In this document: piece after piece, positions 33,675 through 41,951 of the stretch
Position numbering within the stretch: the stretch's first letter is position 1
Layout: every line of letters starts with the position of its first letter
NCBI GenBank assembly: GCA_019455325.1
Contig: JACFMQ010000001.1
Span: forward strand, 62,001 to 126,000
Direction: 5' to 3'
Length of the DNA: 64,000 nucleotides
Source: Rhodocyclaceae bacterium
Lineage (GTDB): Bacteria > Pseudomonadota > Gammaproteobacteria > Burkholderiales > Rhodocyclaceae
Notes under the pieces: model-generated
The model's input: only the letters and a program-made list of their open reading frames with translations
Told to the model about the DNA's origin: nothing
The model's database searches: none
Position numbers and translations under genes: made by a program

Positions 33675-34074
33675 CGACATCCGTCTGTTGACCGAGGTCG
33701 GTTTTCTAGCCGCCGGCCGTGGCGACGTGCAGCGCTCCGAAGTCATCTTCGGCGCGCTGCAGCGCCTGCGCGCCGATCGCAGCTTTGCCTGGGTCGGCCT
33801 GGCGCTGTGCTATGTCAACGCCGGCCGCGCCGACGACGGCGCGCGCCTGCTGGAGCGGCACGCCGATTTCGTGGTGGCCGAGGAGCGGCCCGAGATGCAC
33901 GCCTTTCGCGCGCTGGCCCTGCAACTGGCCGGGCGCGGCTCCGAGCGCCGGCGCGCCCTGGCCGCCGCCGGCAGCCATCCCCTGGCCCGCCGCATGGCAG
34001 GCGATGCGGCATCCCCCGCCGCCGAGCACGACACCTCTCTCCCCCCGCCGATGGGCACTTCCCCGGAGCCATGA
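33661..34074 (+). CDS. TPR protein, YscG/HrpB1-like, probable CTG start
   Basis: The frame encodes a TPR protein with the phrases LLTEVGFLAAGRGDVQRSE and AWVGLALCYVNAGRADDGA, like needle chaperones of the YscG/HrpB1 type. Similarity starts right at SSDIRLLTEVG, but there is no ATG, GTG or TTG before it in frame. A CTG at 33661 lies six bases after GGGAG (33650-33654) and gives a product of 137 residues; a TTG at 33688 would remove part of the first helix. The frame overlaps the end of the preceding chaperone gene by 14 bases, so translational coupling is likely. Confidence 0.7.
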   Translation: MIDSSDIRLLTEVGFLAAGRGDVQRSEVIFGALQRLRADRSFAWVGLALCYVNAGRADDGARLLERHADFVVAEERPEMHAFRALALQLAGRGSERRRALAAAGSHPLARRMAGDAASPAAEHDTSLPPPMGTSPEP

Positions 34075-34077
34075 GTC

Positions 34078-34485
34078 ATGGACATCGCCGCCTCTCCCCT
34101 TGTGAACGCCCTGACCCACGCCACGGCGGCGGACGCCGCGCCCGTGGCCGCCGATCCGCTGGCCACGGCGCGGTTTGCCGAACTCATGGGCAGCGCGCCG
34201 CCGCCCGTCGCCGACCCACCCGCGGCCGGCTCGCCGGCGCTGCCGCCGCCGGCGGAGCGCAGCATCGGCGATTCCATCCTGGCGGGCATGGAGAATTTTT
34301 CCGGCGAGTTCAAGGCGTCCTGGCGCATGGTGCAGGGCGCGCTCGACGGCGGGCAGGAGATGACGCTTCCCGAGATGCTCAGGATGCAGATGGGCCTCGC
34401 CCAGATCTCCATCCAGCATGAACTGATCGGCAAGGCGGTGAGCCGCTCGGCGCAGAACCTCGATCAACTGGTCAAGCTGCAATGA
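34078..34485 (+). CDS. sctI: T3SS inner rod protein
   Basis: The 135-residue product has the SctI/YscI pattern: a polar Ala/Pro-rich N-terminus (secretion signal) and a conserved C-terminal helix region (MTLPEMLRMQMGLAQISIQHELIGKAV shortened here to its core MLRMQMGLAQISIQHEL) that ends NLDQLVKLQ. It forms the rod or adapter under the needle. Position before sctJ is standard. The stop overlaps the sctJ ATG. Confidence 0.88.
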   Translation: MDIAASPLVNALTHATAADAAPVAADPLATARFAELMGSAPPPVADPPAAGSPALPPPAERSIGDSILAGMENFSGEFKASWRMVQGALDGGQEMTLPEMLRMQMGLAQISIQHELIGKAVSRSAQNLDQLVKLQ

Positions 34486-35381
34486 GCCTGAAAACCGCTA
34501 CCCCCCACCGCAGAGACGCAGAGGCGCAGAGGGAACGCAGAGAAGATCAAAAACGGGGTAAGTCATCCCTGCTTTGGTTTCCTCTGCGAATCTCTGCGTC
34601 TCTGCGCCTCTGCGGTGGATGTTGTCGTCTTTGGCGCCATGCCTGCCTGGCGGGCCTGCTGGCCCTGAGCCTGGCGGCCTGCGGCAGCCGGGTGGAGCTG
34701 ATGGCTTCGATTCCCGAGGCCGAGGCCAACGAGGTGCTGGCCGCGCTCGTCAATGCCGGCATCGCGGCCAGGAAGATTCCCGGCAAGGAGGGCATGGTCG
34801 GCGTCTCGGTGGACGCCGACGAGGTCGGCCGCGCGGTCGACCTGCTGCGCGCGCAGGGCCTGCCGCGCGGGCGTTTCACGGGCATGGGCGACGTCTTTCG
34901 CAAGGAAGGGCTGATCTCCTCGCCACTGGAGGAGCGCGCGCGCTACATCTACGCCCTGTCGCAGGAGCTGGGCGCCACGCTCAACCAGATCGACGGCGTG
35001 GTCGTGGCGCGGGTGCACGTGGTGCTGCCCGAGCGCGGCAGCCCCGGCGACCCCAGCCTGCCGTCCTCTGCCGCCGTGTTCATCAAGCACCAGGTGGACT
35101 ACAACCTCGACACCGTGCAGCCGCAGATTCGCCGGCTGGTGGTGAACAGCATTCCCGGCCTCACGCCCGATAAGGTGTCGATCGTCACGGTGGCCGCGCA
35201 GAGCGCCCCGGCCGGCGCCGCGCCCCCGTCCGCCGCCGCCCCGGCGGCGGGCGTACCGCTGGCCGTGGCTGGCGCGCTGGCGGCCTTGCTGCTGGCCAGC
35301 CTGGGGAGCCTGGCCTGGCTCGGCTGGAAATTCTGGTGGCCGGCGCGCCGGGGCGCGCGGCCCGCGCCCGAGGAGCGTTGA
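34482..35381 (+). CDS. sctJ: T3SS inner-membrane ring lipoprotein, repeat-bearing N-terminus
   Basis: SctJ is the YscJ/PrgK lipoprotein of the inner-membrane ring. The mature part is complete: lipobox LSLAAC with Cys67, two ring-building domains (PEAEANEVLAALVNAGI; LNQIDGVVVARVHVVLPE) and a C-terminal membrane segment near 258-285. The N-terminus is unusual: codons 9-46 come from a palindromic repeat (34506-34617) lying in frame between the start codon and the signal peptide. No ATG, GTG or TTG exists between the repeat and the lipobox, so the extended leader must be translated unless a CTG is used. The ATG overlaps the sctI stop. Confidence 0.93.
   Translation: MSLKTATPHRRDAEAQRERREDQKRGKSSLLWFPLRISASLRLCGGCCRLWRHACLAGLLALSLAACGSRVELMASIPEAEANEVLAALVNAGIAARKIPGKEGMVGVSVDADEVGRAVDLLRAQGLPRGRFTGMGDVFRKEGLISSPLEERARYIYALSQELGATLNQIDGVVVARVHVVLPERGSPGDPSLPSSAAVFIKHQVDYNLDTVQPQIRRLVVNSIPGLTPDKVSIVTVAAQSAPAGAAPPSAAAPAAGVPLAVAGALAALLLASLGSLAWLGWKFWWPARRGARPAPEER
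34506..34617. repeat. palindromic repeat copy inside the sctJ coding region
   Basis: Arms CACCGCAGAGACGCAGAGGC and its imperfect complement ending GCGGTG enclose a centre of about 30 bases. This is a variant with CAGAG in place of CAAAG. It keeps the sctJ frame open and adds about 38 codons. Confidence 0.85.
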
Positions 35382-35384
35382 CGC

Positions 35385-36047
35385 ATGGCCGACGCCCGTA
35401 GCGCATGGCTGCCGCCGACGGCCGATCCGCAGCGCCGCTCCCTGCTGCGCTGGGCGCTGTTGCCGTCGATGACCCTGCATCCCGACCGGCACGCCGATCT
35501 GCCCGCCGGCGCGGCGGCCTGGCTGGCCCGCCTGCCGCCGGGGAGCGCGGCGTGGCGGCGCCTGCATCGGCACTGGTCGGCGCAACTGGTGCGCACGCTG
35601 GCGCCGCTGGAAGAAAGCGCGGCACCCGACGATTCCGTTCCTTCATTGGCCCTGCTGTCGCCGGAGGCGTGGGCACGCCTGCAGCGCGTGGCCGGCGCCA
35701 GTCTGACAGCGGGCCACCTGCGCCGCGTCATCGCGCGCGAGCCGGTGGCGCTGTTGCGCGACCAGTTGGGCGAAGCCGGCTATGCCTGGGCGCTGGCGCA
35801 GCCCGATGAATGCTTCCAGCCGCCGCCGCTGCCCGCGGCCGAGCTGCTGCCCGCGTGCGAGCGCCGGGGCGCGGCCCTGCTGTGGCGCGCCTTCGACGCC
35901 GTGCCGCCGGCCTGGGCGCAGCGCCTGCGCCTGCGTCTGGCGCCCGCGGCGGCGCAGGATGCCGAGGCCGCGCCGGTCGATCGCCACACGCCCGAGCAAG
36001 CCTTGCAGACGCTCGCGCTCCTGCTTCATCGCTTGAACCCCGCATGA
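35385..36047 (+). CDS. sctK: T3SS sorting-platform accessory protein
   Basis: A 220-residue, Leu/Ala/Trp-rich cytosolic protein between sctJ and sctL, the position of yscK/bscK. SctK links the cytoplasmic sorting platform (SctQ, SctL) to the ring. The family is poorly conserved; the central WARLQRVAGASLTAGHLRRVI and LLRDQLGEAGYAWAL segments and the Pro-rich linker match its general pattern. It is followed by sctL with an ATGA overlap. Confidence 0.8.
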   Translation: MADARSAWLPPTADPQRRSLLRWALLPSMTLHPDRHADLPAGAAAWLARLPPGSAAWRRLHRHWSAQLVRTLAPLEESAAPDDSVPSLALLSPEAWARLQRVAGASLTAGHLRRVIAREPVALLRDQLGEAGYAWALAQPDECFQPPPLPAAELLPACERRGAALLWRAFDAVPPAWAQRLRLRLAPAAAQDAEAAPVDRHTPEQALQTLALLLHRLNPA

Positions 36048-36688
36048 CGACGGTCATCGTTCCCCGCCATCCGCTGCATCCGCGGCAGCGCCTGAACCTG
36101 GGCCTGGCGCCGGGCACGCGCATCGTGCGCGCGCAGGCCATGGCCGACTGGCGCGCGGCCGAGGCCATCGTCGACGAGGCGCGCGCGCAGGCGCAGGCCA
36201 TCGCCGAGGCGGCGGCCGCCGCCTACGAGGCCGAGCGTGAGCGCGGCTACCGGGAGGGGCAGGAGGAGGCCCGGCTGGAACAGGCCGAGCAGATGATCGA
36301 GAACGTCTCGCGCACCGTCGACTACTTCGGCCAGGTCGAGGGCCGCATGGTCGATCTGGTGATGCAGGCGGTGCAGAAGATCGTCAGCGACTTCGACGAC
36401 GACGAGCGCGTGCTGATCACCGTGCGCAACGTGCTGGCCGTGGTGCGCAACCAGAAGCAGATGACGCTGCGCCTCAACCCGCAGCAGGTCGAGCGGGTCA
36501 AGCGCCACGTCGGCGAGCTGCTGGCGGCCTACCCCGGCGTCGGCTATCTCGACATCGTGCCCGATGCCCGGCTCAAGCCCGATGCCTGCATCCTGGAAAG
36601 TGAGATCGGCTTGGTCGAGGCGAGCCTGGACGGGCAGGTGCAGGCCCTGCGCAACGCCTTCCAGAAAGTGCTCGGCAGCCGCATCTGA
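36044..36688 (+). CDS. sctL: T3SS ATPase stator protein
   Basis: The 214-residue product is the YscL/FliH-like stator. An N-terminal Ala/Glu-rich helix (IVDEARAQAQAIAEAAAAA) and RGYREGQEEARLEQ are followed by the conserved C-terminal domain with VLAVVRNQKQMTLRLNP and a GxxxVExxLDxQ-like stretch. SctL holds the ATPase SctN and connects it to the cytoplasmic pods of SctQ. It overlaps sctK by four bases and is followed by sctN after 18 bases. Confidence 0.92.
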   Translation: MTTVIVPRHPLHPRQRLNLGLAPGTRIVRAQAMADWRAAEAIVDEARAQAQAIAEAAAAAYEAERERGYREGQEEARLEQAEQMIENVSRTVDYFGQVEGRMVDLVMQAVQKIVSDFDDDERVLITVRNVLAVVRNQKQMTLRLNPQQVERVKRHVGELLAAYPGVGYLDIVPDARLKPDACILESEIGLVEASLDGQVQALRNAFQKVLGSRI

Positions 36689-36706
36689 CGCCAGCGACGC
36701 CCGACC

Positions 36707-38035
36707 ATGCGGCAATTCGAATACATCACCGACATGCTGGCGCTGGCCTTGCAGGACACGCCGACGCTGCGCATCAAGGGGCGCGTCACGCAGGTCATCG
36801 GCACCATCATCAAGGCCGTGGTGCCGACGGTGAAGGTCGGCGAGGTCTGCCTGCTGGTCAACCCTGGCGAGGATTTCGAGATGAAGGCCGAGGTGGTCGG
36901 CTTCGTCAAGGACGCGGCGCTGCTCACGCCGATCGGCGACATGTACGGCATCAGCGGCGCCACCGAGGTCATTCCCACCGGCCGCGCCCACATGGTGCCG
37001 GTGGGCAGCGGCCTGCTCGGCCGCGTGCTCGACGGCCTCGGCCACCCGCTCGACGAAAAGGAGCGCGGCCCGCTGGCGGCCGACAAGTTCTACCCGGTGT
37101 ACGCCGAGGCGCCCGACCCGCTGACGCGCCGCCTGATCAACCAGCCGCTGGAACTGGGCGTGCGCGTGCTCGACAGCGTGCTGACCTGCGGCGAAGGGCA
37201 GCGCATGGGCATCTTCGCCGCCGCCGGCGGCGGCAAATCGACGCTCATGGGCATGCTGGTCAAGGGCGCGGCGGTGGACGTGACGGTGATCGCGCTGATC
37301 GGCGAACGCGGCCGCGAGGTGCGCGAATTCCTCGAACACGAACTGGGCGACGAAGGCCGGCGCAAGAGCGTGGTGGTCTGCGCCACCTCGGACAAGAGTT
37401 CCATCGAGCGCGCCAAGGCCGCCTACGTCGCCACCGCCATCGCCGAATACTTCCGCGACCAGGGCAAGAAGGTGCTGTTCCTGATGGACAGCGTCACCCG
37501 CTTCGCCCGCGCCCAGCGCGAGATCGGCCTGGCCGCGGGCGAGCCGCCGACGCGGCGCGGCTATCCGCCGAGCGTCTTCGCCACCCTGCCCAAGCTGATG
37601 GAGCGCGCGGGCATGAACGACAAGGGTTCGATCACCGCGCTCTACACCGTGCTGGTGGAGGGCGACGACATGACCGAACCCATCGCCGACGAAACCCGCT
37701 CGATCCTCGACGGCCACATCGTGCTCTCGCGCAAGCTGGGCGCGGCCAACCACTATCCGGCGGTGGACGTGCTGGCCTCGGCCAGCCGGGTGATGAACAA
37801 CGTGGTGACGCGGGAGCACAAGGCCGACGCCGGGCGCCTGCGCGAACTCATGGCCAAGTACGCCGAGGTCGAGCTGCTGGTCAAGATCGGCGAATACAAG
37901 CGCGGCGGCGACGCCACCACGGACGAGGCCATCGACAAGCAGGAGCGCATCCGCGCCTTCCTGCGCCAGCGCACCGATGAGGGCGCGAGCATGGCGCAGA
38001 CCCTGGGCGCCCTCGCGGCGCTGGTGGGCAGGTGA
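36707..38035 (+). CDS. sctN: T3SS ATPase
   Basis: A 442-residue FliI/YscN-family ATPase. It unfolds substrates, strips chaperones and energises the first steps of export. The Walker A motif AAAGGGKST includes Lys177, Walker B is VLFLMDS near 256-262 with Asp261, and the catalytic [12 protein letters not shown] follows Walker A as usual. The C-terminal substrate-binding domain ends in [12 protein letters not shown]. Highly conserved, intact. Confidence 0.97.
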   Translation: MRQFEYITDMLALALQDTPTLRIKGRVTQVIGTIIKAVVPTVKVGEVCLLVNPGEDFEMKAEVVGFVKDAALLTPIGDMYGISGATEVIPTGRAHMVPVGSGLLGRVLDGLGHPLDEKERGPLAADKFYPVYAEAPDPLTRRLINQPLELGVRVLDSVLTCGEGQRMGIFAAAGGGKSTLMGMLVKGAAVDVTVIALIGERGREVREFLEHELGDEGRRKSVVVCATSDKSSIERAKAAYVATAIAEYFRDQGKKVLFLMDSVTRFARAQREIGLAAGEPPTRRGYPPSVFATLPKLMERAGMNDKGSITALYTVLVEGDDMTEPIADETRSILDGHIVLSRKLGAANHYPAVDVLASASRVMNNVVTREHKADAGRLRELMAKYAEVELLVKIGEYKRGGDATTDEAIDKQERIRAFLRQRTDEGASMAQTLGALAALVGR

Positions 38036-38042
38036 GGCGGCC

Positions 38043-38549
38043 ATGAGCGTGTTCAAGGAACTGCTGTCGATCAAGGTCTTCCGCGAGGGCAAGGCGGAAC
38101 TCGCCGTGCGCCGGCAGCGCCAGACCCTGGCCGACGCCGAGGCCTGCGAGCGCGAACGCCAGGAGACGCTGGAACGCTTTCGCCAGTACGCCGTCGCGCA
38201 GGAGCTGGATCTGTATGCCGACCTGTGCCGCCGCGTCGTGCGCCTGCGCGACATCGAGGACGTGCAGCAGTCCGTGGCCGACCTGCGCGGGCAGGAGCTT
38301 CGCCACCAGGACCTCGTGCGCGAGGCCGCCCGGCAGCGCGAGCAGGAGCGCGAGCGCCTGGACGGCTGCAAGGCCGTTCTCGACGAAGCCGCGCGCGCCA
38401 AGCAGAAGTTCGTGGAACTGGCCCAGGCCCACGCCGACGAGCAGATCAAGGAGCTGGAACGCAAGGAGGACGCGGAGCTGGAAGAGGCTGCCGAAACCCG
38501 CCGCGACCGCGCCGACTGGGACGAATACCACGCGGAGGAAGCGGCATGA
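38043..38549 (+). CDS. sctO: T3SS ATPase stalk protein
   Basis: A 168-residue almost entirely coiled-coil protein rich in Arg, Glu and Gln, matching YscO/FliJ-type stalk proteins that insert into the SctN hexamer and contact SctV. It lies directly after sctN, and its stop overlaps the sctP start (ATGA). Sequence conservation in this family is low, so the call relies on the coiled coil, size and position. Confidence 0.88.
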   Translation: MSVFKELLSIKVFREGKAELAVRRQRQTLADAEACERERQETLERFRQYAVAQELDLYADLCRRVVRLRDIEDVQQSVADLRGQELRHQDLVREAARQREQERERLDGCKAVLDEAARAKQKFVELAQAHADEQIKELERKEDAELEEAAETRRDRADWDEYHAEEAA

Positions 38550-39109
38550 GCATCGATCGCGGCGTGAACCTCAACCTGTCGCTGCCCGAGCACGGCGCCC
38601 GCGGGACGGACGGCGGCCTGGGCGGCAGCGTCCCGGACGGCCGGTCGCAGCCCGATGCCCAGGCCCGGCAGCGTTTCGAGCAGGCCATGGCCGCCCCGGC
38701 CGCGCCGAAGGGCACGCCCGACCAGCCGGCGGCGCCGCAGCCGTTCGCCCTGTTCGGCAGCCTCGCCCGCGCAGCCGAGCCGCCGGCCGCCGACGACGGA
38801 CTGGGCGAGCGCATGGCCGAAGGCATCGCGCGGCTGATGGTCGGCGACGGCGGCAGCGGCAACCGGCAGGTGCGCATGGAACTCAAGGACGAGCTGCTGC
38901 CGGGCGTCAGCGTCGTGGTGCAGGAGCTGGAAGGCCGGCTGCAGGTGGATTTCATCTGCGGCAACGAGGATTCGCGCCAGCGCCTCGACGCCGCCCTCGA
39001 TGCCAATGCCCGGACGCTGGCCGAACGCCTGAACCGCCCGGTGCTGCTGCGCGTGCAGACGGACGATGACGAAGATCCCTGCCTGCGAGAGGCGCTGGCT
39101 TTCCCATGA
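38546..39109 (+). CDS. sctP: T3SS needle-length regulator / substrate-specificity switch
   Basis: A 187-residue protein with a Pro/Ala-rich disordered first half and a compact C-terminal domain (about 105-170) containing VRMELKDELLPGVSVVVQE and LQVDFICGNEDSRQRLD, as in the FliK/HpaP-type switch domain. SctP sets needle length and triggers the switch to translocators. It is short compared with Yersinia YscP, which would suggest a shorter ruler. It overlaps both neighbours by four bases. Confidence 0.82.
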   Translation: MSIDRGVNLNLSLPEHGARGTDGGLGGSVPDGRSQPDAQARQRFEQAMAAPAAPKGTPDQPAAPQPFALFGSLARAAEPPAADDGLGERMAEGIARLMVGDGGSGNRQVRMELKDELLPGVSVVVQELEGRLQVDFICGNEDSRQRLDAALDANARTLAERLNRPVLLRVQTDDDEDPCLREALAFP

Positions 39110-40194
39110 CGATGCCCTCCGATCCGCCCCCGGCCATGCCCTGGCCCCGCCTGAGCCGCAACGAGGCGCAGGCCCGCAACCTCGTGGCGCAGCGCGCGCT
39201 GGCCTGCCCGGTCGAACTGGCGGGCCAGCCCTGGACGCTCGACGTGCAGCCCTGGCCGCCGGGGCAGGGCGCCTCGCCGCCGGCGGCGCACGACTGGCAC
39301 CTGCGCCTGAGCTGGGGCGGCGCCTGCTTCGACCTGTGGCTGCCGGCGTCGGCGGCGCAGATCTGGATGAGCGCCAGCGCGCCCGATCTCGATCTGCCGA
39401 CCCTGCCGGAAGCCTTTGCCGCCGCCGTGCTGGAAGAGGCGCTGGATGCCGCGCTGGCGGCATTGAGCGGCTTGCAGCGCGGCGCGGCGCGGCTGGAATC
39501 CCTGTCCCGCGCCGATGGCGATGCGGGCGGGCCGCAGCGCTTCGGGCTGCGGCTGGCGCAGGGCGATGCCGTGGTGCACGGCGCGCTGGCCGCCGATACG
39601 CTCGGCCTGATGCTCATGGCCGGTCTGCTGGCGCAGCGGCCGGTGCAGGCCAATGCGCTCGACGAAGACCGGCTGCCGGTGCCGCTCTTCGCCACGCTCG
39701 GCACCGCCCGCCTGTCCGCCGATGAGCTGGACAGCCTGCGTCCGGGCGACGCCGTCCTGCTGGAACGGACCTGGCTCGACGCCGACGGCAGCCTGTGGCT
39801 GCTGGCCGGCGACATCGGCGTGCGCGTGCGATGGAACGATGGCCGTCTGGATGTTACTCAGACAGCGACCCCGATAGGACTTGCCATGCCCGAACCCGAA
39901 GCCGAGACCGCGCTCGCCCCCTCGCCGGCAGGCGAGCACGCCGCCGAGACGCCGCCGGACTGGCAGAGCCTGCCCGTGCGCCTGAGCTTCGATCTCGGCG
40001 AACGTACCCTCACGCTCGGCGAAATCAAGGCGCTGCAGGTCGGCCAGTCGCTCGAACTGTCGCGCCCGCTCGACCAGGCGGTGCACATTCGCGCCAACGG
40101 CGCGCTGATCGGCAGCGGCGAACTGGTCGAGATCGACGGCCGGCTGGCGGTCAGCATCGCCTCCCTGACGCCTGCGGCAAAGGCCGCGCCGTGA
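39106..40194 (+). CDS. sctQ: T3SS cytoplasmic ring protein
   Basis: The 362-residue SctQ builds the sorting platform. The C-terminal SPOA domain (about 275-345) is clear: LPVRLSFDLGERTLTLGEI, LKALQVGQSLELSRPL-like residues and VHIRANGALIGSGELVEI. Many SctQ genes have an internal start that makes a separate SPOA product; here Met at about residue 261 (39886, MPEPEAE, preceded by an AGGA-like site) is a candidate for that. The stop overlaps the GTG start of sctR. Confidence 0.93.
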   Translation: MTMPSDPPPAMPWPRLSRNEAQARNLVAQRALACPVELAGQPWTLDVQPWPPGQGASPPAAHDWHLRLSWGGACFDLWLPASAAQIWMSASAPDLDLPTLPEAFAAAVLEEALDAALAALSGLQRGAARLESLSRADGDAGGPQRFGLRLAQGDAVVHGALAADTLGLMLMAGLLAQRPVQANALDEDRLPVPLFATLGTARLSADELDSLRPGDAVLLERTWLDADGSLWLLAGDIGVRVRWNDGRLDVTQTATPIGLAMPEPEAETALAPSPAGEHAAETPPDWQSLPVRLSFDLGERTLTLGEIKALQVGQSLELSRPLDQAVHIRANGALIGSGELVEIDGRLAVSIASLTPAAKAAP

Positions 40195-40838
40195 CCAACT
40201 TCGACCCGATCACGCTGGCCATCGCGCTGGCGCTGATGTCGCTGGTACCGGTGCTGGTGATCTGCACCACGTCCTTCCTCAAGCTGGCCATCGTCATGAG
40301 CCTGGTGCGCAACGCGCTGGGCGTGCAGCAGATTCCGCCGAACATCGCGCTCTACGGCCTGGCGCTGATCCTGTCGGCCTACATCATGGCGCCCATCGCC
40401 GGCCGCATGGTCGACGCCGTCCGCGACGACCCGGCGGCGCTCAAGAGCGTGGCCGCCATGGCGACCACGCTGCGCGACGGCGCCGAGCCGCTGCGCGCCT
40501 TCATGGTGCGCAACAGCCGGCCCGAGCAGCGCGACTTCTTCGTGCGCACCGCCCAGCGCATGTGGGGCGCCGAGATGGCCGCCGAGGTGCGCGGCACCGA
40601 CTTCCTGGTGCTGGCGCCGGCCTTCATCGTCACCGAACTGACCATGGCCTTCCAGATCGGCTTCCTGCTCTTCCTGCCCTTCATCGTCATCGACCTGATC
40701 GTCTCCAACATCCTGCTGGCCATGGGCATGATGATGGTCTCGCCGGTGACCATCTCGCTGCCGCTCAAGCTGTTCCTGTTCGTCTCCGTCGATGGCTGGT
40801 CGCGGCTGATCCACGGACTCATCCTGACCTACGCCTGA
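40191..40838 (+). CDS. sctR: T3SS export gate protein
   Basis: A 215-residue inner-membrane protein of the SctR/FliP family with four hydrophobic segments. The pattern CTTSFLKLAIVMSLVRNALG and the final LPFIVIDLIVSNILLAMGM are diagnostic. SctR5SctS4SctT1 forms the export pore. The start is GTG at 40191, overlapping the sctQ stop; no ATG exists nearby in frame. Confidence 0.96.
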   Translation: MTNFDPITLAIALALMSLVPVLVICTTSFLKLAIVMSLVRNALGVQQIPPNIALYGLALILSAYIMAPIAGRMVDAVRDDPAALKSVAAMATTLRDGAEPLRAFMVRNSRPEQRDFFVRTAQRMWGAEMAAEVRGTDFLVLAPAFIVTELTMAFQIGFLLFLPFIVIDLIVSNILLAMGMMMVSPVTISLPLKLFLFVSVDGWSRLIHGLILTYA

Positions 40839-40849
40839 AGGCCGGCGCC

Positions 40850-41119
40850 ATGACCGCTCCCGATCTCGTTTCCTTTCTCTCCAAGGCGCTCTACCTGGTG
40901 CTCTGGCTGTCGCTGCCGCCGATCATCGTGGCCGCCGTCGTCGGCACGCTGTTCTCGCTGTTCCAGGCGCTGACGCAGATCCAGGAGCAGACCCTGTCGT
41001 TCGGCATCAAGCTGATCGCGGTGATGGTCACGCTGGCGCTGTCGGCGCGCTGGGTGGGCGGTGAGCTGTACAACTACGCCGCGTCGATCTTCGAATCCTT
41101 CCCGCTGCTGGTGCGCTGA
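40850..41119 (+). CDS. sctS: T3SS export gate protein
   Basis: An 89-residue two-span membrane protein of the SctS/FliQ family, with the conserved ALTQIQEQTLSFGIKL loop between two hydrophobic helices. It packs with SctR and SctT in the export pore. Located between sctR and sctT as always. Confidence 0.95.
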   Translation: MTAPDLVSFLSKALYLVLWLSLPPIIVAAVVGTLFSLFQALTQIQEQTLSFGIKLIAVMVTLALSARWVGGELYNYAASIFESFPLLVR

Positions 41120-41132
41120 ATCCGGAGACCGC

Positions 41133-41951
41133 ATGACAGGCACCACGGACGCGGCGCTGTACCTCGATGCCCGGGCCTTTCTCGGCGCCCTGGCGCTGGC
41201 GCTGCCGCGCGTCATGGGCATGTTCGCGGTGCTGCCCATCTTCAACCGCCAGATCATGCCGGGCATGATGCGCTACGCCGTGGCGGCGGCGCTGGCCGCG
41301 CTGGCGGCGCCGGCGCTGATGCCGCAGGTGGCGGGCAGCGAGCTTTCCGCCCCGATGGTGCTGCTGATCCTCGCCAAGGAGGCGTTCGTCGGCTTCGTGC
41401 TCGGCTTCCTGGTGGCGATTCCGTTCTGGGCCTTCGAGGCCGTCGGCTTCTTCATCGACAACCAGCGCGGCGCCAGCGTCGCCGCCACGCTCAACCCGGT
41501 GACGGGCAACGACACCTCGCCGCTCGGCATCCTGTTCAACCAGGCGTTCATCGTCTTCTTCTTCATCAGCGGCGGCTTCCTGCTCATGCTCGGGCTGCTC
41601 TACGACAGCTTCCGCCTGTGGAACGTGTTCGCCTGGTTCCCCACGCTGCGGCCCGAGACCATGCCGCTCCTGCTCGACCAGCTCGGCCGGCTGGTGCGCA
41701 TCGCCGTGCTGCTCAGCGCCCCGGCCATCGTCGCCATGTTCCTGGCGGAAGTGGGCCTGGCGCTGGTCAGCCGCTTCGTGCCGCAGCTGCAGGTGTTCTT
41801 CATGGCGATGCCGATCAAGTGCGCCATCGCCATGCTGGTGCTGACGATCTACATGATGACGCTGTTCGAGTACGGCGGCGCCTACGTGCGCGACCTGCAT
41901 CAGGTCGTGCCCTTCCTCGACGGGCAGTGGATGGCGGATCGCGCGCCATGA
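41133..41951 (+). CDS. sctT: T3SS export gate protein
   Basis: A 272-residue multi-span protein of the SctT/FliR family, with ALPRVMGMFAVLPIFNRQ at the start, FWAFEAVGFFIDNQRG in the middle and a hydrophobic C-terminus. It caps the SctR/SctS spiral. The stop overlaps the sctU ATG. Confidence 0.95.
   Translation: MTGTTDAALYLDARAFLGALALALPRVMGMFAVLPIFNRQIMPGMMRYAVAAALAALAAPALMPQVAGSELSAPMVLLILAKEAFVGFVLGFLVAIPFWAFEAVGFFIDNQRGASVAATLNPVTGNDTSPLGILFNQAFIVFFFISGGFLLMLGLLYDSFRLWNVFAWFPTLRPETMPLLLDQLGRLVRIAVLLSAPAIVAMFLAEVGLALVSRFVPQLQVFFMAMPIKCAIAMLVLTIYMMTLFEYGGAYVRDLHQVVPFLDGQWMADRAP

Noticed and set aside
36026-39463. A 1145-codon open frame on the minus strand across sctL-sctP
   Set aside because: It is fully antisense to five conserved T3SS genes with correct starts and overlaps; long antisense frames are common in such GC-rich DNA.
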